A stretch of 23,746 bases of DNA from a virus. The stretch is from the IMG/VR virus record IMGVR_UViG_3300032073_000252, positions 1 to 23,746 of that record; one strand, 5' to 3'. Positions 1-7,756 of the stretch are shown here, piece by piece. The notes under the pieces are model-generated. The model was not told the origin of the DNA and did no database searches. It saw nothing but the letters and a program-made list of their open reading frames with translations. A program made the position numbers and the translations under genes. The first letter of the stretch is position 1; each line of letters starts with the position of its first letter.

Positions 1-2
1 CT

Positions 3-374
3 AAAGCTAAGCCAAAAGTAGTAATGCCTCTTAGAACTAATAAAGGCAAGTTTACTTCTGCTATGAATATACAAGCTATACTAGACCAACGTATTAAACA
101 ACAAGTGCAAGACAACATGGGAGAAGGTGGCGCTTTAGTAAATAGAACAGGTAGGTTTGCTTCTTCTGTAACAGTAGAAAAAGTTATGCAGTCTAGACAA
201 GGTGTACTGACTGCGTTTTATACTTATATGAAAGCACCTTACCAAACGTTTGAAAGAGGTTTCGCTCAAGGTTCTCTGAGAAGAGACCCTAGAAAACTTA
301 TTAGCAGGTCTATAAGAGAAATAGCCGCAGAAACTTTAAATCATAAATTACCAATTAGGACTAGGAGAGTATAA
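3..374 (+). CDS. Tail completion protein, HK97 gp10 / lambda Z-like (5' end outside window)
   Basis: This is probably the protein that finishes the head-proximal end of the tail before joining. The frame is open to the left window edge and the first ATG, at 24, has no Shine-Dalgarno sequence before it. I therefore take the gene as 5'-truncated; the residues before the ATG are Lys/Pro-rich. Visible features are an RTGRFA-type motif and YTYMKAPYQTF, followed by RRDPRKLI and a C-terminal helix; these are typical of gp10/Z-like proteins of siphoviruses as I remember them. Its stop overlaps the next start (TAATG). Position immediately before a tail-terminator-like and a tail-tube-like gene supports the call. 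The family assignment is from pattern memory and synteny, so moderate confidence. Confidence 0.65.
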   Translation, partial: KAKPKVVMPLRTNKGKFTSAMNIQAILDQRIKQQVQDNMGEGGALVNRTGRFASSVTVEKVMQSRQGVLTAFYTYMKAPYQTFERGFAQGSLRRDPRKLISRSIREIAAETLNHKLPIRTRRV

Positions 375-829
375 TGGCAGCAAAATCACGTTCAGGAATT
401 ACTAATGCGATTATAGCCGAATTAAAAAAGATTAATGGCGGTAATATTGGGGGTACTACTGATAAGTACTCAGTAGACTTAGCTGATAATGTTACTAACA
501 AACTTATATTTTGGGATGAAGTAAACGATTTTCCTTTTGTTAGTGTAGTCCCTGGTAATGAAGTAAGAGAGTACCACCCTGGAGGATTTAAGTGGGGTCA
601 CTTAGGCATTAATATTAGAGCCTACGTCTATGGGGAAGAGCCCCTAGACGAATTAGAAAACGTTTTATATGAAATTGAAACTCAGTTAGAAAGAGACCAT
701 ACATTAACTTATGATACTGGTAAATCTACTGAGCAAATAACCATTTTATCAATCGCTACGGACGAAGGCTTATTGGCACCGTACGGGGTTGGTGAAATAA
801 CCTGTGAAATCAGGTATCAAGTAGTCTAA
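374..829 (+). CDS. Tail terminator protein (lambda U-like)
   Basis: This is likely the protein that caps the finished tail tube and joins it to the head. It has 151 residues, close to lambda gpU (131). The N-terminus forms a helix (SGITNAIIAELKKI); a strand-rich core follows with FPFVSVVPGNEVREYHPGG, then GHLGINIRAYVYGEEPLDELENVLYEIE and a strand near the C-terminus (GVGEITCEIRYQVV). This alpha/beta pattern, with a helix after a central strand bearing a paired Glu/Asp segment, is common to tail terminators. The ATG overlaps the previous stop and AGGAG lies about 6 bases upstream, so the start is secure. The function comes from position between the Z-like and tube genes and from the general fold pattern. 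Confidence 0.65.
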   Translation: MAAKSRSGITNAIIAELKKINGGNIGGTTDKYSVDLADNVTNKLIFWDEVNDFPFVSVVPGNEVREYHPGGFKWGHLGINIRAYVYGEEPLDELENVLYEIETQLERDHTLTYDTGKSTEQITILSIATDEGLLAPYGVGEITCEIRYQVV

Positions 830-878
830 TGTAATGACAGACAATAGTCAAGTTTATTACTAAAGGCAAGAGAAAAAG

Positions 879-884
879 AAGGAG
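879..884 (+). promoter_or_regulatory. Strong Shine-Dalgarno sequence of the tail tube gene
   Basis: AAGGAG lies six bases before the ATG at 891. It is one of the best ribosome binding sites in the window and precedes the protein needed in the highest copy number in the tail. The 61-base gap before the gene holds no other clear element; I see no good -35/-10 pair there. Confidence 0.8.
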
Positions 885-890
885 ACCTTT

Positions 891-2030
891 ATGGCACTTT
901 CATTAAGCAGAAATGCAACGCTTATTCTATCTTATCAGGCTTCTACAGCTACCGCATGGGACGGAGCTGGTAGAAACCCTGCAGATGCGAATACATTTGA
1001 GATTCCTATTTTAGATGGGTTCTCATTTTCACAATCAACGGGTACGCAAAACGTAACGTTGAACGAAGCAGGTGCATCTCCAAAACGTGGTCAAGCGATG
1101 TTTAATACATCAATTGAACCCGTAGATTGGAGTTTTACTACTTACATGCGTCCTAGAATTGACGATTTAACTTCTGACCTTCATGGTATGACTGAAAAAA
1201 TACTATGGAATGCATTAGTTTCAGGAGTCAAGACGGACAACGTAGGTACTGGTGGTGTTACATCCACTGCTTCAGCATGTACTGTTGATTTAGAAGAATC
1301 AAATAAAAATCAGTTATTAAAATTAACTGGTTGGTTTGTTTTCTCTGATTCAGCTACAAACTACAGACTTAAAAATATGTGTGTAAACTCAGCATCAATG
1401 GATTTTGATGTTGATGGTATCGCACAAATTACATGGTCGGGATATGCAGAAGCAATTGATTCTGTCAACGCAGGCGCTACACCTAGTACAGGTGACGACG
1501 CTTCAGACGGATACGCACTTGCTCCAGCATCAGCGGACTTTATTCTAAATAGACTTAGTACTGTTTCACTAGTATCTAGTATTTCAGGAAGTTCTAAAAC
1601 ATACACCTTTGCACTTACAGGTGGTAATGTAACTATTGATAATGGTATCTCTTATGTGACACCAGAATCTTTAGGTAGAATTAATGTTCCAATCGGTCAT
1701 CAGACTGGTACAAGAGCTGTTTCAGGTAACTTTACTGCTTACCTAGATACTGCTGCTCTAAGCACAAAGGTCATGTACGACGATATCTTAGCTGATATCA
1801 ATGCGGCAGACCCTGATACTATTACTAATGTTTTTAATATTACTCTAAGTATCGGTGGAGCTTCAGCTCCTAAAGTAGTATTCACAATGCCAAAATGTCA
1901 TTTAGAGTTACCATCTCTAGACACAGCGGATGTTATGGGTGTTACTATTAACTGGACAGCGTTAGAAGACGGTTTCGGTACTGGAAACGACGAAGCAACA
2001 ATTGCTTATACTGGTTTAACAGTAGTATAA
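891..2030 (+). CDS. Major tail tube protein, two tube-like halves
   Basis: Predicted to form the tail tube. At 379 residues it is larger than lambda gpV (246). The two halves look alike in plan. The first, about residues 30-190, has GFSFSQSTGTQNVTLNEAG, then SFTTYMRPR and a final strand pair (SASMDFDVDGIAQITWSGY). The second, about residues 200-379, has a strand-rich start, VSGNFTAYLDT, and a matching final strand pair (CHLELPSLDTADVMGVTINW). I infer two tandem tail-tube folds, as in phages whose tube rings are trimers of double-domain subunits (T5 pb6 is the known example). A strong RBS and a terminator directly downstream fit high expression. The function is well supported by position and the duplication is an inference. 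Confidence 0.8.
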   Translation: MALSLSRNATLILSYQASTATAWDGAGRNPADANTFEIPILDGFSFSQSTGTQNVTLNEAGASPKRGQAMFNTSIEPVDWSFTTYMRPRIDDLTSDLHGMTEKILWNALVSGVKTDNVGTGGVTSTASACTVDLEESNKNQLLKLTGWFVFSDSATNYRLKNMCVNSASMDFDVDGIAQITWSGYAEAIDSVNAGATPSTGDDASDGYALAPASADFILNRLSTVSLVSSISGSSKTYTFALTGGNVTIDNGISYVTPESLGRINVPIGHQTGTRAVSGNFTAYLDTAALSTKVMYDDILADINAADPDTITNVFNITLSIGGASAPKVVFTMPKCHLELPSLDTADVMGVTINWTALEDGFGTGNDEATIAYTGLTVV

Positions 2031-2038
2031 GTAGTTTT

Positions 2039-2072
2039 ATAGTGAGGTATCTCATGTACCTCACTATTTTTT
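2039..2072 (+). terminator. Rho-independent terminator after the tail tube gene
   Basis: An 11-bp perfect stem (2039-2049 with 2057-2067) closes a 7-base loop and is followed by a T-run (2067-2072), with a second T-run shortly after. It begins nine bases after the tail tube stop codon. It probably ends or thins transcription so that tube protein is made in excess of the chaperones and tape measure downstream. I see no strong promoter between it and the gene at 2099, so it is likely partly read through or antiterminated. Confidence 0.9.
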
Positions 2073-2098
2073 AAATTTTTTAATTAAAGGTAAATATT

Positions 2099-2545
2099 AT
2101 GACAGAAACAACAGCCCCGAATGGAGCAGCATTTCAGAGCTTATCTGACTTACTTACTCCTAGCAAACAAACTAGTGTTGAATTCCCAGGTTACGAAGGA
2201 TTCAAAATCACAGTTACATATTTAGCAAGAGAGGAATTGCTAAAACTTCGTAAGAAGGCTATTACTACTAAAATTAATCGTAGAACTAGGCAGCCAGAAG
2301 AAGAATTAAACGAAGAAGTTTTCCTCAAAGAATACACAAAAGCCGTAGTCAAAGGCTGGTCTGGGTTAAAGATGAAGTACTTAGTTCAACTTATACCTGT
2401 AGACGAAGATAAAATTGCCGACATGGAAGCAGAGCTACCTTTCACTATAGAGAACGCATTAATTATGATGGAAAACTCTAATGATTTTGATGCTTGGCTA
2501 ACAGAAACAGTAGGCGATTTAGCAAATTTTACAACGACCAGTTAG
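2099..2545 (+). CDS. Tail assembly chaperone, short form (lambda G-like)
   Basis: Predicted to be the short product of a tail assembly chaperone pair that coats the tape measure protein while the tube is built; it is not expected in the virion. It has 148 residues, near lambda gpG (140). It starts with a Thr/Ala-rich leader, then PGYEGFKITVTYLAREELLKLRKKA, a basic stretch and EEELNEEVFLKEYTKAVVKGWSGLKMKYL, a layout frequent in G-like proteins (first strand, helix, then a domain with KGW). The start has AAAGG about 9 bases upstream. The stop at 2543-2545 lies just after a -1 slippery heptamer, and a second frame continues past it. Position between tube and tape measure genes supports the call strongly. 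Confidence 0.85.
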   Translation: MTETTAPNGAAFQSLSDLLTPSKQTSVEFPGYEGFKITVTYLAREELLKLRKKAITTKINRRTRQPEEELNEEVFLKEYTKAVVKGWSGLKMKYLVQLIPVDEDKIADMEAELPFTIENALIMMENSNDFDAWLTETVGDLANFTTTS

Positions 2546-2919
2546 ACTACTGGTCAAGCCGTTTAAAAGAACATTTTGAGGGTACGGGTCAGTCCTACGA
2601 CAGACAAAAACGTATCGATATGATGATTCAAATGGAAGAAAACGGTATGGAAGTTGACTGGTCTGTTTTAGATCAAGAAGAAGGTATTGAATGGCCTATG
2701 CTATTCGAACAAGCTTTTTCAGTTTGGAATAGTTTAACTGACCAATGGGACGGTATGAGCGGTTCTTACTTCGGTAAACAAATGTCAGGAATTAAGGACA
2801 TTATGGAAATACTTGAAGTTGAAAATCAAAGGGAAGTATTAAAATTAGTTAGAATTATTGACGCTAAATACTCAAAAGAAGTTAATAAGAAAAACAAAGA
2901 CGCACAAAAGAAGAAGTAA
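2099..2919 (+). CDS. Tail assembly chaperone, -1 frameshift fusion (lambda GT-like)
   Basis: Long product made when ribosomes slip back one base at 2524-2530. It reads the first 144 codons in the 2099 frame (ending Leu-Ala-Asn-Phe), then re-reads base 2530 and continues YNDQLDYW for 129 residues to the stop at 2917-2919, giving 273 residues. The downstream part has no credible start of its own: its only upstream candidate is a TTG at 2494 with no RBS. It is acidic and helical (YWSSRLKEHFEG, WPMLFEQAFSVW) and ends in a Lys-rich tail. In lambda the T part binds the tape measure protein, and the G:GT ratio is critical. Here the tape measure starts two bases downstream, as expected. Confidence 0.88.
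2524..2530 (+). other. -1 ribosomal frameshift slippery site A AAT TTT
   Basis: In the frame starting at 2099 the bases read gcA AAT TTT, a perfect X XXY YYZ heptamer. Both tRNAs can re-pair in the -1 frame as AAA TTT. The zero-frame stop follows five codons later, and the -1 frame is open for 129 codons. Its position between the tail tube and tape measure genes is where nearly all siphophages carry this signal. I did not find an obvious stable stimulatory hairpin just downstream. Confidence 0.88.
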
Positions 2920-2921
2920 CT

Positions 2922-5900
2922 ATGGCTGAAAAAATCGTAAAAAAGGTAATCATTGAGGTAGATGATAAAGGCTCCCTCAAAAAAACTGGTAAAGATTCCC
3001 AAACGCTAAATCGTAATATGAAGGGACTGTCACAACAGTCTTCTAACGCCTCTAAAAACTTTTCAAAACAAGCTCAAGGTATGCAAGGTATCTTGGTGCC
3101 TGCTTACGCAGAAGTCGCAGCAAGGGTATTTGCCCTTAGTGCAGCATTTATGGCGTTATCCAAAGCTGCCGATTATAACATACTAATACAAGGTCAGCAA
3201 GCCTACGCTGCTATGACTGGTAAAAACATGGCAGCAATTGCTAAATCAGTACAGGTAGCTTCTAAACATATGTTAGACTTTAAAGAAGCATCTACTAGTG
3301 TTGCTTTAGCCACTACTTCAGGAATTTCATCCAAACAAATTGTAGCAATGACAAAAGCTGCAGTAGACTCATCCTCTGCTTTAGGACGTTCTGTATCTGA
3401 CACTATGGATCGTTTAACTCGTGGTATTGTAAAAGCTGAGCCTGAAATACTTGACGAAATTGGTGTTATTATTCGACTTGATAAAGTTTACAAAGATTAT
3501 GCTGAATCAGTGCAAAAAAGTACCCAAGAGTTGACAGAAGCAGAAAAAGCTTCGGCCAGGTACACCGCTATTATGGGGCAATTAGAAAATAAATTTGGAG
3601 GTATATCAGACAGTTTAGACCCTAACTATTTTGCTGCTCTATCTTCTACTGTAATGGATATCATAAACACTGTTAGTGCATTAACAGTAAAATGGCTCGG
3701 GGGCCCACTTAGATTCTTAACTGAGTCTAAAACTTTACTTGTTGCTTTAATGGCCTTAGTACTTAAAAATATTTTAGGTAAAGTATTCCCGGCAATTACT
3801 ACTTTAGGGCAAAAACTAACTGATATGCCAGCAAAAATGGCTGCAAAAAATAAACTACTTGCAGAGTCAATTAAAAAATTAAAAAATGATATAAAGGGCA
3901 GTGCGTTAGAGGTAGAAAAATTTAATAAGATGACGGAAGGAAGTAGAATGACTCCCGGCATGCAGCAAGCCCGAAGTAAAGGAGACTTAGATAAGTATAC
4001 TAGATTACAGAAAGCAGCGCTAAAAAGAGCCCAGCAAAGTATAGAACCCGGAGGTACCGTCAAGGGGGGTATTTACAAGGGATTAAACGCTGGCGCTTTG
4101 AAACTTATAGAACAGCAAACAAAAAGCTTAGAAAAAGTACAAACTAATTGGCATACTAAACAAAGAATAGAAATGAAAAAACATGGAATTTCTTTAAAGG
4201 GGTTGCAACTACGATACCAACAAGTAAAACAAAAAGCCGCACAATTTGGAGCTAAGCAGATAGAGCTCATGAATATGAGTGTTCGTGATGGCATAAAACA
4301 GGTTGGTATAAACTGGGCATGGACTGGAAATATGGGTCATAAAGCACTTGTTGTGATGCAAAGAGGAGTAGGGTACTTGACTGTTGGAGTTAAAGCTCTT
4401 GGAGTAGCTATTAATTTTGCTTTTAAAGCTTTTATGATGATTACTATAGCTTGGTCTTCTATTAAAGCCATTATGTCCCTGTGGCACGATTTTGATAAAC
4501 CTTTTAAAGCTGCGGCGGAAAATGCTGCTAATATGCGAGTAGAGTTACATAAGACTCTAGAAGCTTTAGACAAAAAACCTGAATTTATAAATTTTGAAGG
4601 CATAGCAGGTAGTTTTAATCACGCTTTAAAAAATTCAAGTTTTGCTGCTAATTTAGCAGATGAAATATACAATTCAACTCATAAAGCTATGTTAAAAATT
4701 AGTGAAGAAATGGCTCAAATGGGCTGGTTGGATAAGTTAATAGATAAGATTAAAAGTCTTCTTAACATGCAAACTTTCAAAGACAACTTATCCGATAGTT
4801 TAGTATACCAAGTACAAATGGCTCAAAAATCGGGAACTAAGCTTCCTCAAGAACTACAAGCTCTTGTAGATACTAATTATACTGGAGGTACAAAGGAAAA
4901 TCCTGCTACTTGGGAATCTTATATAAGACAAGACTTAAACCAAAATCAAATAATAACATTTCTAACAATGTTAGACAAGCAAAACGAATTAACTGCTGAA
5001 GCATTAAAATCTCACGATAATAATTTAAAAGAGCTTGGGCAGACGTATACTAAAGTAGCAAAGTATACCCGGGAATACGCAGAGTCTTTAGTATCTAAAA
5101 CAGACTATGATGATTTAGCTAAAGCTCACCAATCTTTAATAAATATATTTGCAAAAGATGATCTTACTGCATCCGAAAAGGTTTTAGGAGCAATTGAGGG
5201 GGGCTTTATGACAGCTCCTGAAGAGCTAGCTAAAAATTTTAAAGAGCTTGAAAAATTTGAAAAATTACTGGGGGAATACCAGTCTGGTGAAAAACAGGAT
5301 AGAACAGGCACTACAGTAAGTGGAATTCAACAGAGTATTAAAGCTTTGAACCTTGCAATTACTACAGCGTCAGCAGACATGTGGGGTACAGGTTTAACTG
5401 CAGAAAAAGTACTGGGGGACGATTTCATAGGAAAGCACCAAGAAGCTTTAGCAGCCATAACAGCTAGATTAGGTTTAGAAAAAGAATCAAAAGCGTTACA
5501 AATCTTTGGGGGTACTGCTATACAAGAGCAAGCAGCAGTCAAAAAAGAAATGCTTGATCTAGAGATAGCTGTAATGAGAAGTAAAATAGAAGTAGGAAAC
5601 TTAGATAAAGAAGAGCTAGCAAATACTAAAGAAAAATTAAGATTAAAACTGCTAGAGGTAAAGGAACTGGGAGCAACTGCTTTAGCACAGGCACAACATA
5701 AAGCAAAAGTAGAAGGCAGAAGCTTAACCATTACGGAAAGATTTCTTGCAATGAGTAAAGACTTAAAAGATACTTATACTTCAAAAGAACTAGAAGAAAA
5801 CGGTTTTATAAAGATATTGGAAAGAATGGAGGGAGAAGCAGTACAAACCTTTTTTGCAAAATATATTGAGTCCATAGATAAGACTATTAAACTAGCCAGA

Positions 5901-7208
5901 GAAATGGAAGATTTTGATAAGAACTTTAGTAAGTTAAGTGCCGCAGAGCAAATAAAAGTAGTAAATGCTCAAATAAAAGCTCTCAGGTTTACTTCTTATT
6001 CAGGAAATATGAGTGCAGCTCAAATGGCTAGAGTACTTAAAGATTCTGATGGTATGGGTATAGCCACTTCTCACAGAAAAGCAATGAAAGAAAGAAGCTT
6101 TTTAGACGAAGAACAATACGGAGAAGGGGCCTATACCTTTAGAAAGCATAAAGTACTAATAGATATTGCTATGAAGGTTGAACAAATTAAAGCAAAGAAT
6201 ATAAAAGCCGAAGAAAAAAACTTACAAACTAAATGGTATATAGAGCAAGAGCTATGGAAGGCTCAAGAAGCAGAAAGAAGTGCTATATGGAAAGAACGTG
6301 CTGCCACCTTCGGAGCTGCAATGACTAAAGTAGCAGATTCGTTTGGAAGTGCTATAGGTAATTACTTCAACGATATATTTATGAATAAAAAGCCTGAAAA
6401 GGGAGCTTTCAGAAATACGTTAGCTAAAGGTTTTGCTAGTGCTGGGTCTGGTTTGATAGCTAACACAGTACAGAAACAAGTATTTGGTAATCAAGGATTC
6501 TTAGCAGGCATAGCTGGACAGTTCATGAGTCCTGAATGGGTGGATACTTTATTCCCTAAAACAGAACTCGAAATGGCATCAGAAAGAACAAACTACTTGA
6601 AACAGATATGGGAAAAATACGATAAAGACAGCAATATTTATAGCGGTCATCCTCTCTTTGGTAGTGGTAATAATACTTATGGTGTTAAGGGTGATTATGG
6701 CTTAGGAGGAAAGATTGCAAATGGTGCAGGAGGAGAAGTCTTAAGTCAAATTCTACCTATGTCACTGGTTGAAATGGCAGCGCCATTTTTAGGTTTATTC
6801 CAAGGTGGAACCGGCACCAGTACTATTTTTGGTAGAGGACAAAACATGCTCAATACCAAAGGGTATAGCCCTTTTAATTCTAACGCAACAGGAAGTAGTA
6901 ACTTTGTATCTTTTATAATACAGGAATTATTTGGTGGTTTCTTTGCAAATGGGGGCACATTAGGTGCTGGTAAGTTTGGTATTGCTGGAGAAAATGGTCC
7001 AGAGCTTATACACGGACCAGCAAATATTACTCCAATGAAAGTAGGAGGAAATGTTACCGTAAATGTAGCAGTAGACGCTAATGGCCAATCTTCAGTAGCT
7101 GATAGTAGTGGGGATGGAGCCAGGGAGTTAGGGCATATGGTATCTCAAGCAGTACAATCAGAATTAATAGAACAACAAAGACCAGGAGGATTGCTTAGCG
7201 CATTTTAA
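2922..7208 (+). CDS. Tape measure protein (lambda H-like)
   Basis: Sets tail length and is probably ejected with the DNA. It has 1428 residues, mostly helical. The N-terminus is KKVIIEVDDKGSLKKTGKDS, followed by Ala-rich helices typical of tape measures. Hydrophobic stretches lie at about residues 271-290 and 482-521, suitable for membrane insertion. Long charged helical regions follow. Near residues 1341-1367 lies FANGGTLGAGKFGIAGENGP, the Gly-rich motif seen near the C-end of many tape measures. I see no cysteine in it. At 0.15 nm per helical residue it predicts a tail of about 200 nm. The start is two bases after the chaperone fusion stop and its RBS is weak, so coupling to the fusion product is likely. 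Confidence 0.93.
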   Translation: MAEKIVKKVIIEVDDKGSLKKTGKDSQTLNRNMKGLSQQSSNASKNFSKQAQGMQGILVPAYAEVAARVFALSAAFMALSKAADYNILIQGQQAYAAMTGKNMAAIAKSVQVASKHMLDFKEASTSVALATTSGISSKQIVAMTKAAVDSSSALGRSVSDTMDRLTRGIVKAEPEILDEIGVIIRLDKVYKDYAESVQKSTQELTEAEKASARYTAIMGQLENKFGGISDSLDPNYFAALSSTVMDIINTVSALTVKWLGGPLRFLTESKTLLVALMALVLKNILGKVFPAITTLGQKLTDMPAKMAAKNKLLAESIKKLKNDIKGSALEVEKFNKMTEGSRMTPGMQQARSKGDLDKYTRLQKAALKRAQQSIEPGGTVKGGIYKGLNAGALKLIEQQTKSLEKVQTNWHTKQRIEMKKHGISLKGLQLRYQQVKQKAAQFGAKQIELMNMSVRDGIKQVGINWAWTGNMGHKALVVMQRGVGYLTVGVKALGVAINFAFKAFMMITIAWSSIKAIMSLWHDFDKPFKAAAENAANMRVELHKTLEALDKKPEFINFEGIAGSFNHALKNSSFAANLADEIYNSTHKAMLKISEEMAQMGWLDKLIDKIKSLLNMQTFKDNLSDSLVYQVQMAQKSGTKLPQELQALVDTNYTGGTKENPATWESYIRQDLNQNQIITFLTMLDKQNELTAEALKSHDNNLKELGQTYTKVAKYTREYAESLVSKTDYDDLAKAHQSLINIFAKDDLTASEKVLGAIEGGFMTAPEELAKNFKELEKFEKLLGEYQSGEKQDRTGTTVSGIQQSIKALNLAITTASADMWGTGLTAEKVLGDDFIGKHQEALAAITARLGLEKESKALQIFGGTAIQEQAAVKKEMLDLEIAVMRSKIEVGNLDKEELANTKEKLRLKLLEVKELGATALAQAQHKAKVEGRSLTITERFLAMSKDLKDTYTSKELEENGFIKILERMEGEAVQTFFAKYIESIDKTIKLAREMEDFDKNFSKLSAAEQIKVVNAQIKALRFTSYSGNMSAAQMARVLKDSDGMGIATSHRKAMKERSFLDEEQYGEGAYTFRKHKVLIDIAMKVEQIKAKNIKAEEKNLQTKWYIEQELWKAQEAERSAIWKERAATFGAAMTKVADSFGSAIGNYFNDIFMNKKPEKGAFRNTLAKGFASAGSGLIANTVQKQVFGNQGFLAGIAGQFMSPEWVDTLFPKTELEMASERTNYLKQIWEKYDKDSNIYSGHPLFGSGNNTYGVKGDYGLGGKIANGAGGEVLSQILPMSLVEMAAPFLGLFQGGTGTSTIFGRGQNMLNTKGYSPFNSNATGSSNFVSFIIQELFGGFFANGGTLGAGKFGIAGENGPELIHGPANITPMKVGGNVTVNVAVDANGQSSVADSSGDGARELGHMVSQAVQSELIEQQRPGGLLSAF

Positions 7209-7213
7209 TAGTT

Positions 7214-7756
7214 ATGGCTAATTTTAATACAGATGTAAATGTTATACCAGACAGAGGAGTTTCCACTAGTCAAACGGCTCGTGTATACAAAGCTACTTAT
7301 GGAGATGGATATGAGCAAAGAGTAGCGGCAGGAATTAATAACCTGCCAGAAGAATGGAAACTAACCTGGAAAGGTAGAACCGTAAACGATGCTAATAAGA
7401 TAATTAAATTTTTGGAAGACCACGCCGGAGTGACTGCATTTGACTGGTATCCACCAGATACAGAAATATCTAGTACTACTACTAGTGCGGCAACAAATAA
7501 ACTAATAGATACATCTCAGATATTTACTAATAGACTTTTAAATCAGACTGTTACTGACCAAGGGTCTAACACAGCAACAATTACGGCAATAGATAGCACT
7601 ACTCAATTAACTCTTAGTGCAGATTTAATGGCTAATAATGAAAACTATACTATATACCCTAATAAAAAATATAAATGTGAAAAATGGTCTACTACTATAC
7701 CATTTTCTGGGTATAGGACTGTAAGTGCAACTTTTGTTAAGGTATTCGAACCATAA
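7214..7756 (+). CDS. M: Minor tail protein, lambda M-like, with inserted beta module
   Basis: Tail tip component that assembles with L, K, I and J. The conserved frame of the family is visible in two pieces: residues 24-81 (VYKATYGDGYEQR, EEWKLTWKGRT, AFDWYPP) and residues 152-180 (KYKCEKWS, SGYRTVSATFVKVFEP). Between them, about residues 82-150, is an extra Thr-rich stretch with NKLIDTSQIFTNRLLNQTV, ATITAIDSTTQLTLSADLM and ENYTIY. It reads like a small self-contained beta module that I recall in other phage structural proteins. Without it the protein would be about lambda gpM size (109). The stop overlaps the L-like start (TAATG). Confidence 0.88.
   Translation: MANFNTDVNVIPDRGVSTSQTARVYKATYGDGYEQRVAAGINNLPEEWKLTWKGRTVNDANKIIKFLEDHAGVTAFDWYPPDTEISSTTTSAATNKLIDTSQIFTNRLLNQTVTDQGSNTATITAIDSTTQLTLSADLMANNENYTIYPNKKYKCEKWSTTIPFSGYRTVSATFVKVFEP

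Noticed and set aside
834-863. Nine-codon open frame before the tail tube gene
   Set aside because: Too short and without an RBS; the tube gene has its own strong ribosome binding site right after.
2494-2545. Independent start of the second chaperone frame at 2494
   Set aside because: The codon is TTG with no Shine-Dalgarno sequence; the perfect slippery heptamer at 2524 explains expression as a fusion.
3626-4063. Minus-strand frames opposite the tape measure gene
   Set aside because: They are Cys/Ser/Phe-rich antisense readings of a Lys/Ala-rich helical protein and have no start signals.
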